Notes under the pieces: generated by a model | Seen by the model: the letters and a program-made list of their open reading frames with translations, nothing else | Told to the model about the DNA's origin: nothing | Database searches by the model: none | Translations under genes and position numbers: made by a program | Part shown: positions 52,522 to 62,056 of the stretch, one piece after another | Layout: the number at the start of each line of letters is the position of its first letter | Position numbering within the stretch: the first letter of the stretch is position 1 | Assembly (NCBI RefSeq): GCF_900141825.1 | Contig: NZ_FQYQ01000001.1 | Location: 186,001 to 250,000, forward strand | DNA: 64,000 bases | Direction: 5' to 3' | DNA from: Pseudobutyrivibrio xylanivorans DSM 14809 | Lineage (GTDB): Bacteria; Bacillota; Clostridia; Lachnospirales; Lachnospiraceae

Positions 52522-53958
52522 ATGGCAAATATTATTAAGAATCCAAGAAATGGATGTGCCCTTCATGGAGCTTTACAGACAGTTCAGGAAATTCAGGGAG
52601 TAGTTCCTGTGGTTCATGCCAATGCAAGCTGTGGAGTAATCAATTATTTGGCCAATTCCAAAACATCGGGTGGAAATCCAAGATTTTCCGGCTATTCAAC
52701 ACCAGGAACAGCAGCTCAGGAACGTCATGTTATTTTCGGTGGAGCGTCACGACTTAGAGAGCAGATTAAAAACACAGTAAAGGTTGTTGATGGTTCTCTT
52801 TATATAATCCTCAATAGCTGTGAGTCAGCTATGGTAGGTGATGACGTAGATGCCATGACAAGAGAGATTGTTGAACAAGGCGAGCCAGTTGTAGATACAT
52901 TGATAGCTGGATTTAACGGTAGTGCTTATTACGGATATGAACATGTGTTAGCTGACATTTTCAAATCATTTTATGAGCTTAAAAAGAATGAAGGTGAAAA
53001 GAATCCACGTCTTGTAAATATATTCGGAATTATTCCCCAGAAGGATCCCTATTGGCAGGGGAATCTTGAGGAGATAACAAGAATTCTAAATGGTGTTGGA
53101 TTGGAAACAAATATCTTCTTTGGTGCTGATGGGGGCACTGAGGATATAGAAAATGCAAGGAACGCTGCTCTTTCAATTACATTTGGAAGATGGGGGGAAC
53201 TACCTGCAAAGGTATTGAATGAAAAATTTGAGATTCCAGTAATTCAAAGGGCAGCATTACCTATAAATGCTGATGATGAGAGAGCACTTATTGAAGGAAT
53301 TGAAGAGTATATCACTATCGATCAGGAGACAAAAGAGCACTTTTTAGAGAAGGAACAGAAATACGAGCTAAATTACTGGTCGAGAGTCAGAGATGAAATT
53401 ATTGAGAATGATCTTGGAAGAACTGTAGCTATTGTTGGCGAAGAGGAGCATGTAATCAGATTAGGGAAGCTGGTTCAGGAGGTTTTTGGCGCAGAGGTAG
53501 TTGCAGCGGTATTAACAGATGCATTGAAAAAGGATGAAGAACATACTTTGGATAATGAAGAAGTTCTTAATTCTATAGCAAAGAACATTTATAAGACATC
53601 TGACCAGAAGGACATCAACGATATTATCAGACAGTCAAAGGCAGAATTGGTTATTGGAAGTTCTTTAGAACAGCATGTTGCTGATAAACATGGTATTCCA
53701 CTTGTGGAAGCATCATATCCTGTTTATCACAAAACAATTCTTAATCATTCATCCATAGGTGTGCGAGGTATAGTTGGGGTTATTGCTGAATATATAACAG
53801 CAGTTAAGCAGGCTGATAAAGAAAAAGAAGAAAAACTCCAGAACAAGCTGAAGGAGTTAAAGGGACAAAATGTCTGGCAGGAGCATTCTTATAAGAAGAG
53901 TCACAACGTGAAGCAGGTCGGTCTGGTTTCACAGGGTGCAGTTAGAGAATCTATTTAA
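52522..53958 (+). CDS. Nitrogenase-like beta component (NifK family), three-Cys variant
   Basis: 478 residues. Cys12 (NGCALHGAL), Cys37 (NASCGVINYL) and Cys100 (NSCESAMVGDDVD) line up with the three P-cluster Cys of NifK; there are no others. Starts one base after the NifD-like stop, so coupled translation is likely. The Arg/Lys-rich tail after residue 440 is an extension. It forms a heterotetramer with the alpha component, by homology. Confidence 0.82.
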   Translation: MANIIKNPRNGCALHGALQTVQEIQGVVPVVHANASCGVINYLANSKTSGGNPRFSGYSTPGTAAQERHVIFGGASRLREQIKNTVKVVDGSLYIILNSCESAMVGDDVDAMTREIVEQGEPVVDTLIAGFNGSAYYGYEHVLADIFKSFYELKKNEGEKNPRLVNIFGIIPQKDPYWQGNLEEITRILNGVGLETNIFFGADGGTEDIENARNAALSITFGRWGELPAKVLNEKFEIPVIQRAALPINADDERALIEGIEEYITIDQETKEHFLEKEQKYELNYWSRVRDEIIENDLGRTVAIVGEEEHVIRLGKLVQEVFGAEVVAAVLTDALKKDEEHTLDNEEVLNSIAKNIYKTSDQKDINDIIRQSKAELVIGSSLEQHVADKHGIPLVEASYPVYHKTILNHSSIGVRGIVGVIAEYITAVKQADKEKEEKLQNKLKELKGQNVWQEHSYKKSHNVKQVGLVSQGAVRESI

Positions 53959-53986
53959 ACACGGTTAATTAAAAAGGAGGATTATT

Positions 53987-55255
53987 ATGTCTAGGGCTAT
54001 TACTAGAGAGGAATTATTTAAAGAGATTGAGTTGAGCAACATTATTGCAAATGAAGGTATATATATTTCACCAGAAGTAATCAGCACACTTGATTTTGAA
54101 AATCATGTTCAGGAGCAGATGAGAACATGCTTTGATATGAATCATGAGACTTACACAAAAACAAAGCTGCCTACTTCTATTCGTCTATCAAGTAACTTTA
54201 GATTAGGACTTCCTTATAGACATAATTCAAGATTTTCTGTTCAGCATGAAAATGGAAAGTATTATCTTTTAGAGGGAAACAATCAGATTGATGAAGTTAC
54301 TTTTGTGGAAAAGCCAAAATTCTACAATCATAAAACTTCTGATGGTGTAGATATGAAGACCATCGCTAACGAGGTTGGTAAGACAAAGGTAACAGTTGCC
54401 TACAGTAACGAATGTGCTCTCAAGGATAAGGGACTTGACTGCAAATTCTGTAACATCAACGCAACTAAGAGCAGATTTGCGGATTTACAGGGAATCTCTT
54501 GGAAGACACCATATCAGATTGCAGAAACATACGCAAAGGCAAGAGAAGAGGGATATGAATCTATCACTATTACAGGTGGATTTGTTCCAGAGCGTCGTGA
54601 AGTAGAATACTATATTGATGTGGCTGAGACTATTCAGGATTTAACAGGTCTTCAGGACTTTGGTGGAACAGCCTGCGTAGGTGCACCTAGTGATCTTTCA
54701 GTAATCGAAAAATATAAGGAAGCAGGCTATAGGGCTATTTCTACTAACCTTGAGGTATGGGACGAGAACTTCTTCAAGACAATCTGCCCTGGTAAGGAAC
54801 AGATTTGTGGTGGAAGACAGAATTGGATTAACGCTCTTAAGCATGAGGTTGAAGTATTCGGTAAAGGAAATGTTCGCTCATTTTTTGTTGCAGGTATTGA
54901 ACCAAAATCTACACTTCTTGAAGGTATTGAATATCTTACAGAGCTCGGTATAGTGGCAATACCACTTCATTGGATTCCAAATCCAGGTTCTGCACTTGAA
55001 GGACATAGAGCTCCAACTCCAGAGTGGTATTTGGATTTATATCAGAAGACATATACATTGCTTAAGAAGAATGGTCTTACTCATAGAGATTTGTATCATT
55101 CAGCAAACGTTGAGAATTCAATCTTTGATTACTTCTATGATTTAGATGGTGATCATCTTGATATTCCAAAGCACGAGGCTGACAGAGTTCACTTTGTTGG
55201 AGAAGATAGCACAGTAGATAATAGAGAAGAAGAATTAATAGAGAAAACAGCATAA
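53987..55255 (+). CDS. Radical SAM enzyme, copy 1 (CX8CX2C cluster motif)
   Basis: 422 residues. The radical SAM barrel starts near 135 with NECALKDKGLDCKFC: Cys143, Cys152 and Cys155, a CX8CX2C spacing instead of CX3CX2C. ITGGFVPERREVEYY fits the GGE region. The later parts (GIEPKSTLLEGIEYLTELGIVAIPLHWIPNPGS and HRAPTPEWYLDLY) resemble the BioB/HydE/HydG group. The N-terminal 130 residues have no recalled relative. It follows nifK-like by 28 bases. The role may be metallocofactor building or attack on the sulfur compound. A close paralogue is at 60788. Confidence 0.72.
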   Translation: MSRAITREELFKEIELSNIIANEGIYISPEVISTLDFENHVQEQMRTCFDMNHETYTKTKLPTSIRLSSNFRLGLPYRHNSRFSVQHENGKYYLLEGNNQIDEVTFVEKPKFYNHKTSDGVDMKTIANEVGKTKVTVAYSNECALKDKGLDCKFCNINATKSRFADLQGISWKTPYQIAETYAKAREEGYESITITGGFVPERREVEYYIDVAETIQDLTGLQDFGGTACVGAPSDLSVIEKYKEAGYRAISTNLEVWDENFFKTICPGKEQICGGRQNWINALKHEVEVFGKGNVRSFFVAGIEPKSTLLEGIEYLTELGIVAIPLHWIPNPGSALEGHRAPTPEWYLDLYQKTYTLLKKNGLTHRDLYHSANVENSIFDYFYDLDGDHLDIPKHEADRVHFVGEDSTVDNREEELIEKTA

Positions 55256-55256
55256 G

Positions 55257-55312
55257 GCTGACCAGAAAACTGGAGGCTTCCTCAAAAAGAGGGAGCCTCT
55301 TTGCTTTGTAGG
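55257..55312 (+). promoter_or_regulatory. Hairpin-terminator leader element, copy B (binding protein 1)
   Basis: GCTGACCAGAAAACTGGAGG with hairpin CCAG-aaaa-CTGG, then the terminator stem GAGGCTTCCTC / GAGGGAGCCTC and TTTGCTTT. It begins directly after the radical SAM stop and ends before the ribosome site of the next gene. Confidence 0.65.
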
Positions 55313-55320
55313 AGGAAAAT

Positions 55321-56409
55321 ATGAAAAAGAATTACATAAAGAAATTTTTGGCTATAACAGCAGCATTATCTATGACCGTAGGATTTGTAGGTTGTGGAAA
55401 TGAAGGGGCTGATACTATAGAGGCTGGTTCAAAATTAAAGTCGGATGAGGAAACGAAAGTAGAAATCGATCCTGAAAATTTCAATATTGATGATGTAGGA
55501 GAATTTACTATCAGAGTAGGTGTGAATTCTGGTGACGGAAATCAATATCTAAAGATTTTAGATAATCACACAGGCTATCTGAAGGATAGAGGTATTAATC
55601 TTGAAACTACAGAGTTTGCAGCTGGTATTAATACAATTGATGCCATTACTACAGATCAATTAGATGTAGGTCTTTTTGCAGATTATGCAGGTGTAAATAG
55701 AATTGGTAATACCTTAGCAGATACACAGCTTAGAGCTTTTGCCACCATCAGAAAATCTAATGCATATAACCTTTATGTAAATCCAGATACTATTAAGGAG
55801 CCAAAGGATTTGGAAGGGCATACAGCAATCTCAATGGCAGGTGTTGTATTTGAATATGATTATGGAAAATTATTCGAAACCTATGATATTGATAAGTCAA
55901 AGGTAGAATTAGTAAACGTATCAAGTACACAGGAGGCAATTGCATTAGCTGCTACAAACGGAGCAGACAGCTATTGGGTAAATGATCAGATTGCTCCTAA
56001 GTTTGAAGAGGTTGGTTGGAAGCCTCTTGTAAATATTTCTGATGTTGACGCAACTATGTATACATTCTTAGTAGCAAACAATTCATATTTGGAGGAGCAC
56101 AAGGCAGAGGTTGCAAAGTTTTTAAAGGTTAGTGACGAAGCCTTTGATTATATTGATGAGAACCTTGATGAGTTTGCAGGCTGGGTTCAGGCTGATATAG
56201 GTCTTGATAAAGATTTGGTTATAAGAGGCTGGAAGGAAGCTACACATAATTACACATTCCCACAGGATGCTTATGAAGATCTGCTCAAGGTTGAAGACTG
56301 GTGTTATAAGAATGGTAATTTCCCAACAGAATACGATTTTACTGATTACATTAACACAGATGCCTTGGCTTTGGTTTCACCAGACGAGGTAACCTGGCAG
56401 GCAAAATAG
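55321..56409 (+). CDS. NitT/TauT-type ABC binding lipoprotein, copy 1
   Basis: 362 residues, lipobox FVGCG. Solute-binding domain of the NMT1/SsuA/TauA type: FTIRVGVNSGDGNQYLKIL, AAGINTIDAITTDQLDVGLFADY, and NVSSTQEAIALAATNGADSYWVNDQ. The family transports sulfonates, taurine, nitrate-type ions and thiamine precursors; the setting here favours an organosulfur ligand. The paralogue at 62125 is similar throughout but differs in the pocket. Confidence 0.82.
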   Translation: MKKNYIKKFLAITAALSMTVGFVGCGNEGADTIEAGSKLKSDEETKVEIDPENFNIDDVGEFTIRVGVNSGDGNQYLKILDNHTGYLKDRGINLETTEFAAGINTIDAITTDQLDVGLFADYAGVNRIGNTLADTQLRAFATIRKSNAYNLYVNPDTIKEPKDLEGHTAISMAGVVFEYDYGKLFETYDIDKSKVELVNVSSTQEAIALAATNGADSYWVNDQIAPKFEEVGWKPLVNISDVDATMYTFLVANNSYLEEHKAEVAKFLKVSDEAFDYIDENLDEFAGWVQADIGLDKDLVIRGWKEATHNYTFPQDAYEDLLKVEDWCYKNGNFPTEYDFTDYINTDALALVSPDEVTWQAK

Positions 56410-56418
56410 GAGGTCCCT

Positions 56419-57180
56419 ATGAAGAATATTACGAGAAAAATTATTAAAAGCGGAATCATTTCCTGGGCGGTACTATTTGTGATTTGGGGAATAGTGTCAC
56501 TGTTTTACGCAGAATCATTTTTTCCAAGTCCAGTAGAGACTTTTGTAGGTTTTAAAGAAATCGTGCTAAATGGAAAGCTTTGGGAGGATATAAGTATTAG
56601 TGTTCAGCGTGTGCTTTTAGGCTGGAGTAGAGCACTACTAATTGGAATTCCTGTGGGACTGCTGATTGGTAGATTCAGAATTGTGAACTGGTTTATAGAG
56701 CCATTTATAAATTTCTTCAGATTTGTACCAGCTATTGGTTTTTTGACTCTCTTTCTGATGTGGTTTGGTGTAGGTGAAGAATCAAAACTGATTTTGATTA
56801 CTTATGCATCTATTTTTCCAATCATTATAAACACAATAGCTGGTGTAAATACTATCAATCCAGTGAAGTATCAGGCAGCAGAGTCACTTGGAGCAAACAG
56901 ATTTCAGTCCTTTATCACTGTAACTGTTCCAGGAGCAGTACCTAGTATTTTGACAGGCGCAAGACTTGGTCTTAGTACAGCCATTATTTCCATTGTAGGA
57001 GCTGAAATGCTGGCAGCTAATAGTGGACTTGGTTATCTGGTTTATACATCACGACTTTATTACAGAACTGATTGGATTTTTGTAGGAATCGTAACTCTTG
57101 GTGTTTTAGGATTTTTTGCTGATAAATTTCTTAGATTCGTAGCAAAAAAATCACTTAAGCATTATGGCGTTACAGGATAG
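56419..57180 (+). CDS. NitT/TauT-type ABC permease
   Basis: 253 residues, six helices, SsuC/TauC style. FFPSPVETFVGFKEI at the start and the EAA loop KYQAAESLGANRFQSFITVTVPGAVPSILTGARLGLSTAIISIVGAEM. It starts 9 bases after the binding protein. Confidence 0.9.
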   Translation: MKNITRKIIKSGIISWAVLFVIWGIVSLFYAESFFPSPVETFVGFKEIVLNGKLWEDISISVQRVLLGWSRALLIGIPVGLLIGRFRIVNWFIEPFINFFRFVPAIGFLTLFLMWFGVGEESKLILITYASIFPIIINTIAGVNTINPVKYQAAESLGANRFQSFITVTVPGAVPSILTGARLGLSTAIISIVGAEMLAANSGLGYLVYTSRLYYRTDWIFVGIVTLGVLGFFADKFLRFVAKKSLKHYGVTG

Positions 57181-57189
57181 GAGGAGCTT

Positions 57190-58107
57190 ATGTCTAATAA
57201 TACTAAAATTAAAATTGAACATATCAGCAAAAAATATGATGTAGAGAACAAAGCTCTTTTATTCACAAAGGGTAACAGTGCCCATGATAATTTCGTAGGC
57301 CACGAGACAGATTTCGTATTAAAGGATGTAAATCTTGAAATAAAAGAGGGAGAATTTCACATATTCTTAGGAGCCAGCGGATGTGGAAAAACCACACTTT
57401 TAAATATTGTAGCAGGCTTTTTAAATAAGACAGAAGGTTCCGTAAAGCTTGATGACAAAGAAATTTCAGGACCTGGTTCTGAGAGAGGTGTAGTTTTCCA
57501 AAATGCTGACTCGGCTATATTCCCATGGCTTACAGTTCAAAAAAATGTGGAGTATGGCCTTAGGATGAGAGGTGTAAAAAAGGAGGAGCGTAAAAAAATT
57601 GCATTAGATGCTATCGAGCTTGTAGGGCTAAAAGGACATGAGCATAAATACCCTGATGAACTTTCAGGTGGTATGAAGCAAAGAGTCCAGATTGCCAGAA
57701 GTATTGCTGCCAATCCAGAGGTTTTAATTATGGATGAGCCATTTGGAGCTCTTGATGCTCAGACAAGACGAACACTTCAGGACGAGCTTATTAACATTTG
57801 GAAAAAGACTGGAAAGACAATTCTTTTTGTTACTCACGATATAGCAGAAGCAGTTTATTTAGGTGAGAATATCAGTATTTTCTCGGTGGCTCCAGATGCA
57901 AGTATCGTTGATAAAATTACCGTTCCTTATAAGTATCCAAGAGATGTTAATGATCAAAGAGTAGGGGAGTTTATAAAATACACTACTGAGCAGCTTGAGA
58001 ATGCTATAAGAGCATCAAAGGCAAAGCACGAAGGCTTACAGAAGGCAGAAAATGAGGAAGAAGCTGTTGAAAATGAAGTAGCAGAGGCTAATTCTGTAGC
58101 CGTATAA
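57190..58107 (+). CDS. NitT/TauT-type ABC ATPase
   Basis: 305 residues, SsuB/TauB style. Walker A GASGCGKTT, signature LSGGMKQRVQIARSI, Walker B LIMDEPFGALDAQTRR, H-loop THD. A small insertion follows residue 25, and the C-terminal 40 residues are an acidic extension. Completes the transporter with the two preceding genes; the second binding protein at 62125 may share it. Confidence 0.92.
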   Translation: MSNNTKIKIEHISKKYDVENKALLFTKGNSAHDNFVGHETDFVLKDVNLEIKEGEFHIFLGASGCGKTTLLNIVAGFLNKTEGSVKLDDKEISGPGSERGVVFQNADSAIFPWLTVQKNVEYGLRMRGVKKEERKKIALDAIELVGLKGHEHKYPDELSGGMKQRVQIARSIAANPEVLIMDEPFGALDAQTRRTLQDELINIWKKTGKTILFVTHDIAEAVYLGENISIFSVAPDASIVDKITVPYKYPRDVNDQRVGEFIKYTTEQLENAIRASKAKHEGLQKAENEEEAVENEVAEANSVAV

Positions 58108-58131
58108 GGGAAGAGACAGGAGGATAATATT

Positions 58132-58563
58132 ATGGCAAATTTTAAAGATATAAAGGATTATATTTATGAGAATAAGAGCTTGGTTCTTTCTACTGTAGAT
58201 GAGGCAGGAAACCCACAGCTCAGACATATCGGTGGATACTCTATCGATGGTAAGGACATTGTTTTTCAAACTACAAAAAATACTGATAAGACAAAGGATA
58301 TTGCTCACAACAATAATGTGGCTCTTTTATTTCAGCATGAGGGACAGCAGGCTCCAAAGAATGTAACCATTTATGGACGTGCATTAGAGCTGGATGAGCT
58401 TGATGCAAAGAAGGCAGCCAGCCTTATTAAAGAGAGACGTCCGCAGCTCAATTATGATCCACAGGTAAATGTGATTTTTAAAGTAGAGACGGAATCAGTA
58501 AAGGTTCTTGATTTTCAGGCAGACCCAAAGCAGCTAGTAGTTCCAGCAAGCCAGCTGGTATAA
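58132..58563 (+). CDS. Pyridoxamine 5'-phosphate oxidase-family flavoprotein
   Basis: 143 residues, a split-barrel fold with the DEAGNPQLRHIGGYSIDGKDIVFQT pattern and the NVALLFQHEG strand. Members bind FMN, F420 or haem and reduce or oxidise small substrates. In this operon it could act on the imported compound or detoxify a product. Exact function unknown. Confidence 0.78.
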   Translation: MANFKDIKDYIYENKSLVLSTVDEAGNPQLRHIGGYSIDGKDIVFQTTKNTDKTKDIAHNNNVALLFQHEGQQAPKNVTIYGRALELDELDAKKAASLIKERRPQLNYDPQVNVIFKVETESVKVLDFQADPKQLVVPASQLV

Positions 58564-58572
58564 GGTGGTGGC

Positions 58573-59286
58573 ATGAAAAAAGTATTGATTGTGAGTGCAT
58601 TGCCTCAGGAAACAGAATTCATAGACGAATATTTGAGAGACAATACTGACTGGATTAAACAGGATGAGGGAGAATACGTAAATACGATAAAAGATATTTA
58701 TGTTTATGTGAAGGTCTTAGGCGTAGGAAAAGTCAATGCTGCATTTCAAACAGCAGATGCAATAAATGATGTTAATCCGGACTTAATCGTAAATGTTGGT
58801 GTGGCAGGAGGCTTAGCTGATGATTTGGACAGAGGGTCAGTAGCAATTGGTACAGATTATGTGCAGGTAGATATGAGAACATTGATACCTGAAAACAGTC
58901 CAGTTATTGATCCTACTCCAAGGTATCTTCTCGAGGGAATAATTCAGGTGGCAAAGGCTAGCGAGATTAGTTTCAGAGCAGGAAGGATTGCAACAGGCGA
59001 TTTTGTTCTCTATGAGAGAAAAAAGAGAAGAGCTATAAAAAAGGAATTCAAGCCGATTGCATTTGATATGGAAACAGCCGCTGTAGCCCAGGTGGCAACT
59101 GCCAAGAAAATCGATTTTATTGGCATTAGAAGTTTTTCTGATATGGCAAATAAAAAGACCATTGGTTTATTAAGTAAGAAAAAGCAGATAGACAGTGCTG
59201 AGCTTAAATTAAGACGGGAGATGTTTAAGCTTCCAGCAAAATTAGTTATTGATTATCTGGAACAGGAGGATGGTAAGACAGCATGA
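58573..59286 (+). CDS. MTA/SAH nucleosidase-like purine nucleosidase
   Basis: 237 residues of the PNP/UDP family. VNVGVAGGL, ATGDFVLYERK, FDMETAAVAQVA and the catalytic Asp in RSFSDMAN are in place. It would cleave methylthioadenosine, S-adenosylhomocysteine and the 5'-deoxyadenosine left by radical SAM reactions. This fits its place between two radical SAM genes and downstream of metK. Starts after a GGTGG site. Confidence 0.85.
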   Translation: MKKVLIVSALPQETEFIDEYLRDNTDWIKQDEGEYVNTIKDIYVYVKVLGVGKVNAAFQTADAINDVNPDLIVNVGVAGGLADDLDRGSVAIGTDYVQVDMRTLIPENSPVIDPTPRYLLEGIIQVAKASEISFRAGRIATGDFVLYERKKRRAIKKEFKPIAFDMETAAVAQVATAKKIDFIGIRSFSDMANKKTIGLLSKKKQIDSAELKLRREMFKLPAKLVIDYLEQEDGKTA

Positions 59287-60635
59287 AAAGAGATATGACA
59301 TCTGGAAATGTTACTGTTTCACTGCTGTATTTTATTATTCCCTTGACTCTTGGTAATATTCTGCAACAGCTGTACAACGCGGTGGATACCTATATCGTAG
59401 GGAGGTATGTAGGGAGCATGGCGTTGTCAGCTGTTGGCTCTGTAAGTAATCTTATTTTCATTTTTAACGCCATAGTGCTTGGCTTAAAGGCAGGAATCTC
59501 AGTAATCTGCTCAGAAAGCTATGGCAGAAGAGATGAAAAGGATTTCAATATCAGCAGAGAAGTAGGTTTTTTACTTATAGTAGCAACAGGAGTCATATGT
59601 ACTGTAATTGGTATAACAAAGGCTACAAATATCATGGAATTTATAAAGGTTCCGGACGTGATTTTTCAGGATGCATATGGTTATTTAAGAATAATATTGA
59701 TAGGTTATCCTTTTGTATTTCTCTTTAATTATGGCATTGCAATCACGCAGGCAAGGGGAAATTCTAATATTACTTTTATCGCATTACTTTCAAGCACTAT
59801 ATGTAACATTTTACTTGATTTGGTATTGATTTGTATTTTTGGCTTAGGTGTAAACGGCGCTGCAATTGCTACTATAATTTCGCAGGCTCTTTCAATGATA
59901 ATCGTATTTACGAATTTGATAGCTACCGTGCCGCGTTCAAAATTTTCTTTTGAAGCTGGTGTGGTATCAGAAAAGCTAAAGGACATTCTCAGAGTTTCAT
60001 TTCCATCTATTTTGCAGCAGGGAATACTTTCCCTGGGAATCATTTTAGTATCAGCTCTAATAAATCAATGTGGTACAGCGATGATTGCAGGGGTAGCCAT
60101 TGGTGGAAAAATCGATGGAATAATATCGCTCCCGATTATTACCATTGCAGAGGCGTTGGCTGTATTTACAGCTCAAAATATTGGAGCAGGTAAACCTGAG
60201 AGAATAGAAGAAGGCGTAAAGGCAGCAATTAAGCTTTGTGTGATTATGGTAAGTTTCTATTCTGTACTGATTTATTATCAGGGTCGTGAAATAATAAAGC
60301 TTTTCTTAGATGAATATGATGAAGCCATCGTTTCCGAGGGAATGAATTATATGGTTTCCATTTTGATAATGATGGTATTTATGATTTTCTTTAGATGTTT
60401 TATAGGAGTATATACAGGTAAGAAGGAGATGAAATTTGTCCTATTAGCCTTTACTTTAAATATTATCTGCAGAGTGTCATTTGCCTATGCTACATTTCCA
60501 GGATTAGGAAAATGGTCAGTGTATATTGCTAATCCATTAAGTGTATTGGTGGGAGCTATAGTGATTATGAGCGTTTATGGAATACAAAAATATGGAGAGC
60601 ATTTTCAGGTGAATGCAAAACTGGAAATTAATTAA
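59283..60635 (+). CDS. MATE family efflux transporter, sulfur-type cluster
   Basis: 450 residues, twelve helices, start GNVTVSLLYFIIPLTLGNILQQLYNAVDTYIVGRYVGS. The start overlaps the nucleosidase stop by four bases (ATGA). It may export a waste product of the pathway, or be an added resistance function. Confidence 0.88.
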   Translation: MKRDMTSGNVTVSLLYFIIPLTLGNILQQLYNAVDTYIVGRYVGSMALSAVGSVSNLIFIFNAIVLGLKAGISVICSESYGRRDEKDFNISREVGFLLIVATGVICTVIGITKATNIMEFIKVPDVIFQDAYGYLRIILIGYPFVFLFNYGIAITQARGNSNITFIALLSSTICNILLDLVLICIFGLGVNGAAIATIISQALSMIIVFTNLIATVPRSKFSFEAGVVSEKLKDILRVSFPSILQQGILSLGIILVSALINQCGTAMIAGVAIGGKIDGIISLPIITIAEALAVFTAQNIGAGKPERIEEGVKAAIKLCVIMVSFYSVLIYYQGREIIKLFLDEYDEAIVSEGMNYMVSILIMMVFMIFFRCFIGVYTGKKEMKFVLLAFTLNIICRVSFAYATFPGLGKWSVYIANPLSVLVGAIVIMSVYGIQKYGEHFQVNAKLEIN

Positions 60636-60696
60636 GTGACAGGAGGATTTAGAAAAGATATCCTAGTTTCTTGATTTACAGATGAAAATAAAAAAT

Positions 60697-60757
60697 ACTG
60701 ACTAGAAAACTAGAGGTTTAAAACAGGTTATAAAACCATGTTTTAAACCTCTTTTTT
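60697..60757 (+). promoter_or_regulatory. Hairpin-terminator leader element, copy C (radical SAM 2)
   Basis: CTGACTAGAAAACTAGAGG with hairpin CTAG-aaaa-CTAG, then the terminator stem AGAGGTTTAAAACA / TGTTTTAAACCTCT and TTTTTT. Confidence 0.65.
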
Positions 60758-60787
60758 ATATAAACAAACAGTAAAAGGAGGAGAACC

Positions 60788-62056
60788 ATGTCAAGAGCAA
60801 TAACAAGAGAAGAATTGTACAGGGAAATTGATCTTGGTAACCAGATTTCAAGTGAGGGCATCTATATTAGTCCGGAAGTAATTGCAACACTTGATTTTGA
60901 AAATGAAATTCAGGAACAGGTGCGAACATGTTTTGATATGAATCATGAAACCTATACCAAGACAAAGCTGCCAACATCTGTAAGATTATCTAGCAATTTC
61001 AGAGTAGGGCTACCTTACAAACACAATTCGAGATTTTCTATTCAGCATGAGAATGGGAAATATTATCTTTTGGAAAAGGGCAATCAGCTTGATGAAATTA
61101 CATTTGTTGAGAAGCCTAAATTTCACAATTTTAAAACATCAGATGGCATTCCAATGAAGACCATTGCCGCTGATGTTGGAAAATCCAAAATTTCTGTTGC
61201 CTACAGTAACGAGTGTGCATTAAAGGATAAGGGATTGGATTGTAAATTCTGCAACATTAACGCTACAAAGAGCCGTTTTGCAGATTTGCAGGGAATATCA
61301 TGGAAAACACCTGTACAGATTGCGGAAACATATGCAAAGGCAAGAGAAGAAGGATATCAGGCTATTACCATTACAGGTGGATTTATTCCAGAGCGACGTG
61401 AGGTAGAGTATTACATCGATGTTGCTGAGGCTATTCAGGATTATACAGGTCTAAAGGAATTTGGAGGTGCAGCTTGTGTTGGTGCTCCAGCAGATTTATC
61501 TGTAATAGAGAAATATAAGGAAGCTGGTTACAGTGCAATTTCATCCAACATGGAGGTGTGGGATGAGAACATCTTCAAGACAATTTGCCCTGGCAAGGAA
61601 CAAATCTGTGGCGGTAGACAAAATTGGATAAATGCCCTAAAGCATGAGGTTGAAGTATTTGGAAGAGGAAATGTTCGCTCATTCTTTGTGGCTGGAATTG
61701 AACCTAAATCAACACTACTTGAAGGTATTGAATATTTGACAGAACTTGGTGTTGTAGCAATTCCACTTCATTGGCTGCCTAATCCTGGCTCAGAGCTTGA
61801 GGGACATAGAGCTCCAGATCCAGACTGGTATTTAGATTTATATCAAAAGACATACACGCTTCTCAGAAAAAATGGAATCACTCATAGAGATTTATATAGC
61901 TCAGTTAATGGAGAAAACAGTATCTTTGATAACTTCTATGATTTGGATGGAGATCATCTTGATATTCCAAGGCACGAGGAGGACAGAGTTCACTTTGTGA
62001 ATGAAGGCGATACGGTAGAAAATATAGACACCATTAAGGAAATAAAAACAGCATAG
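60788..62056 (+). CDS. Radical SAM enzyme, copy 2 (CX8CX2C cluster motif)
   Basis: 422 residues, the same length as copy 1 with most positions identical by eye. Cys143, Cys152 and Cys155 in NECALKDKGLDCKFC are retained, as are TGGFIPERREVEYY and GIEPKSTLLEGIEYL. Differences cluster near 10-25, 95-130 and the C-terminal tail. Has its own leader element. Perhaps adapted to a related substrate paired with binding protein 2. Confidence 0.72.
   Translation: MSRAITREELYREIDLGNQISSEGIYISPEVIATLDFENEIQEQVRTCFDMNHETYTKTKLPTSVRLSSNFRVGLPYKHNSRFSIQHENGKYYLLEKGNQLDEITFVEKPKFHNFKTSDGIPMKTIAADVGKSKISVAYSNECALKDKGLDCKFCNINATKSRFADLQGISWKTPVQIAETYAKAREEGYQAITITGGFIPERREVEYYIDVAEAIQDYTGLKEFGGAACVGAPADLSVIEKYKEAGYSAISSNMEVWDENIFKTICPGKEQICGGRQNWINALKHEVEVFGRGNVRSFFVAGIEPKSTLLEGIEYLTELGVVAIPLHWLPNPGSELEGHRAPDPDWYLDLYQKTYTLLRKNGITHRDLYSSVNGENSIFDNFYDLDGDHLDIPRHEEDRVHFVNEGDTVENIDTIKEIKTA

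Noticed and set aside
50226-53958. Dinitrogen fixation (nifHDK)
   Set aside because: No nifE, nifN or nifB is present, and the D protein lacks the cofactor Cys and most P-cluster Cys.
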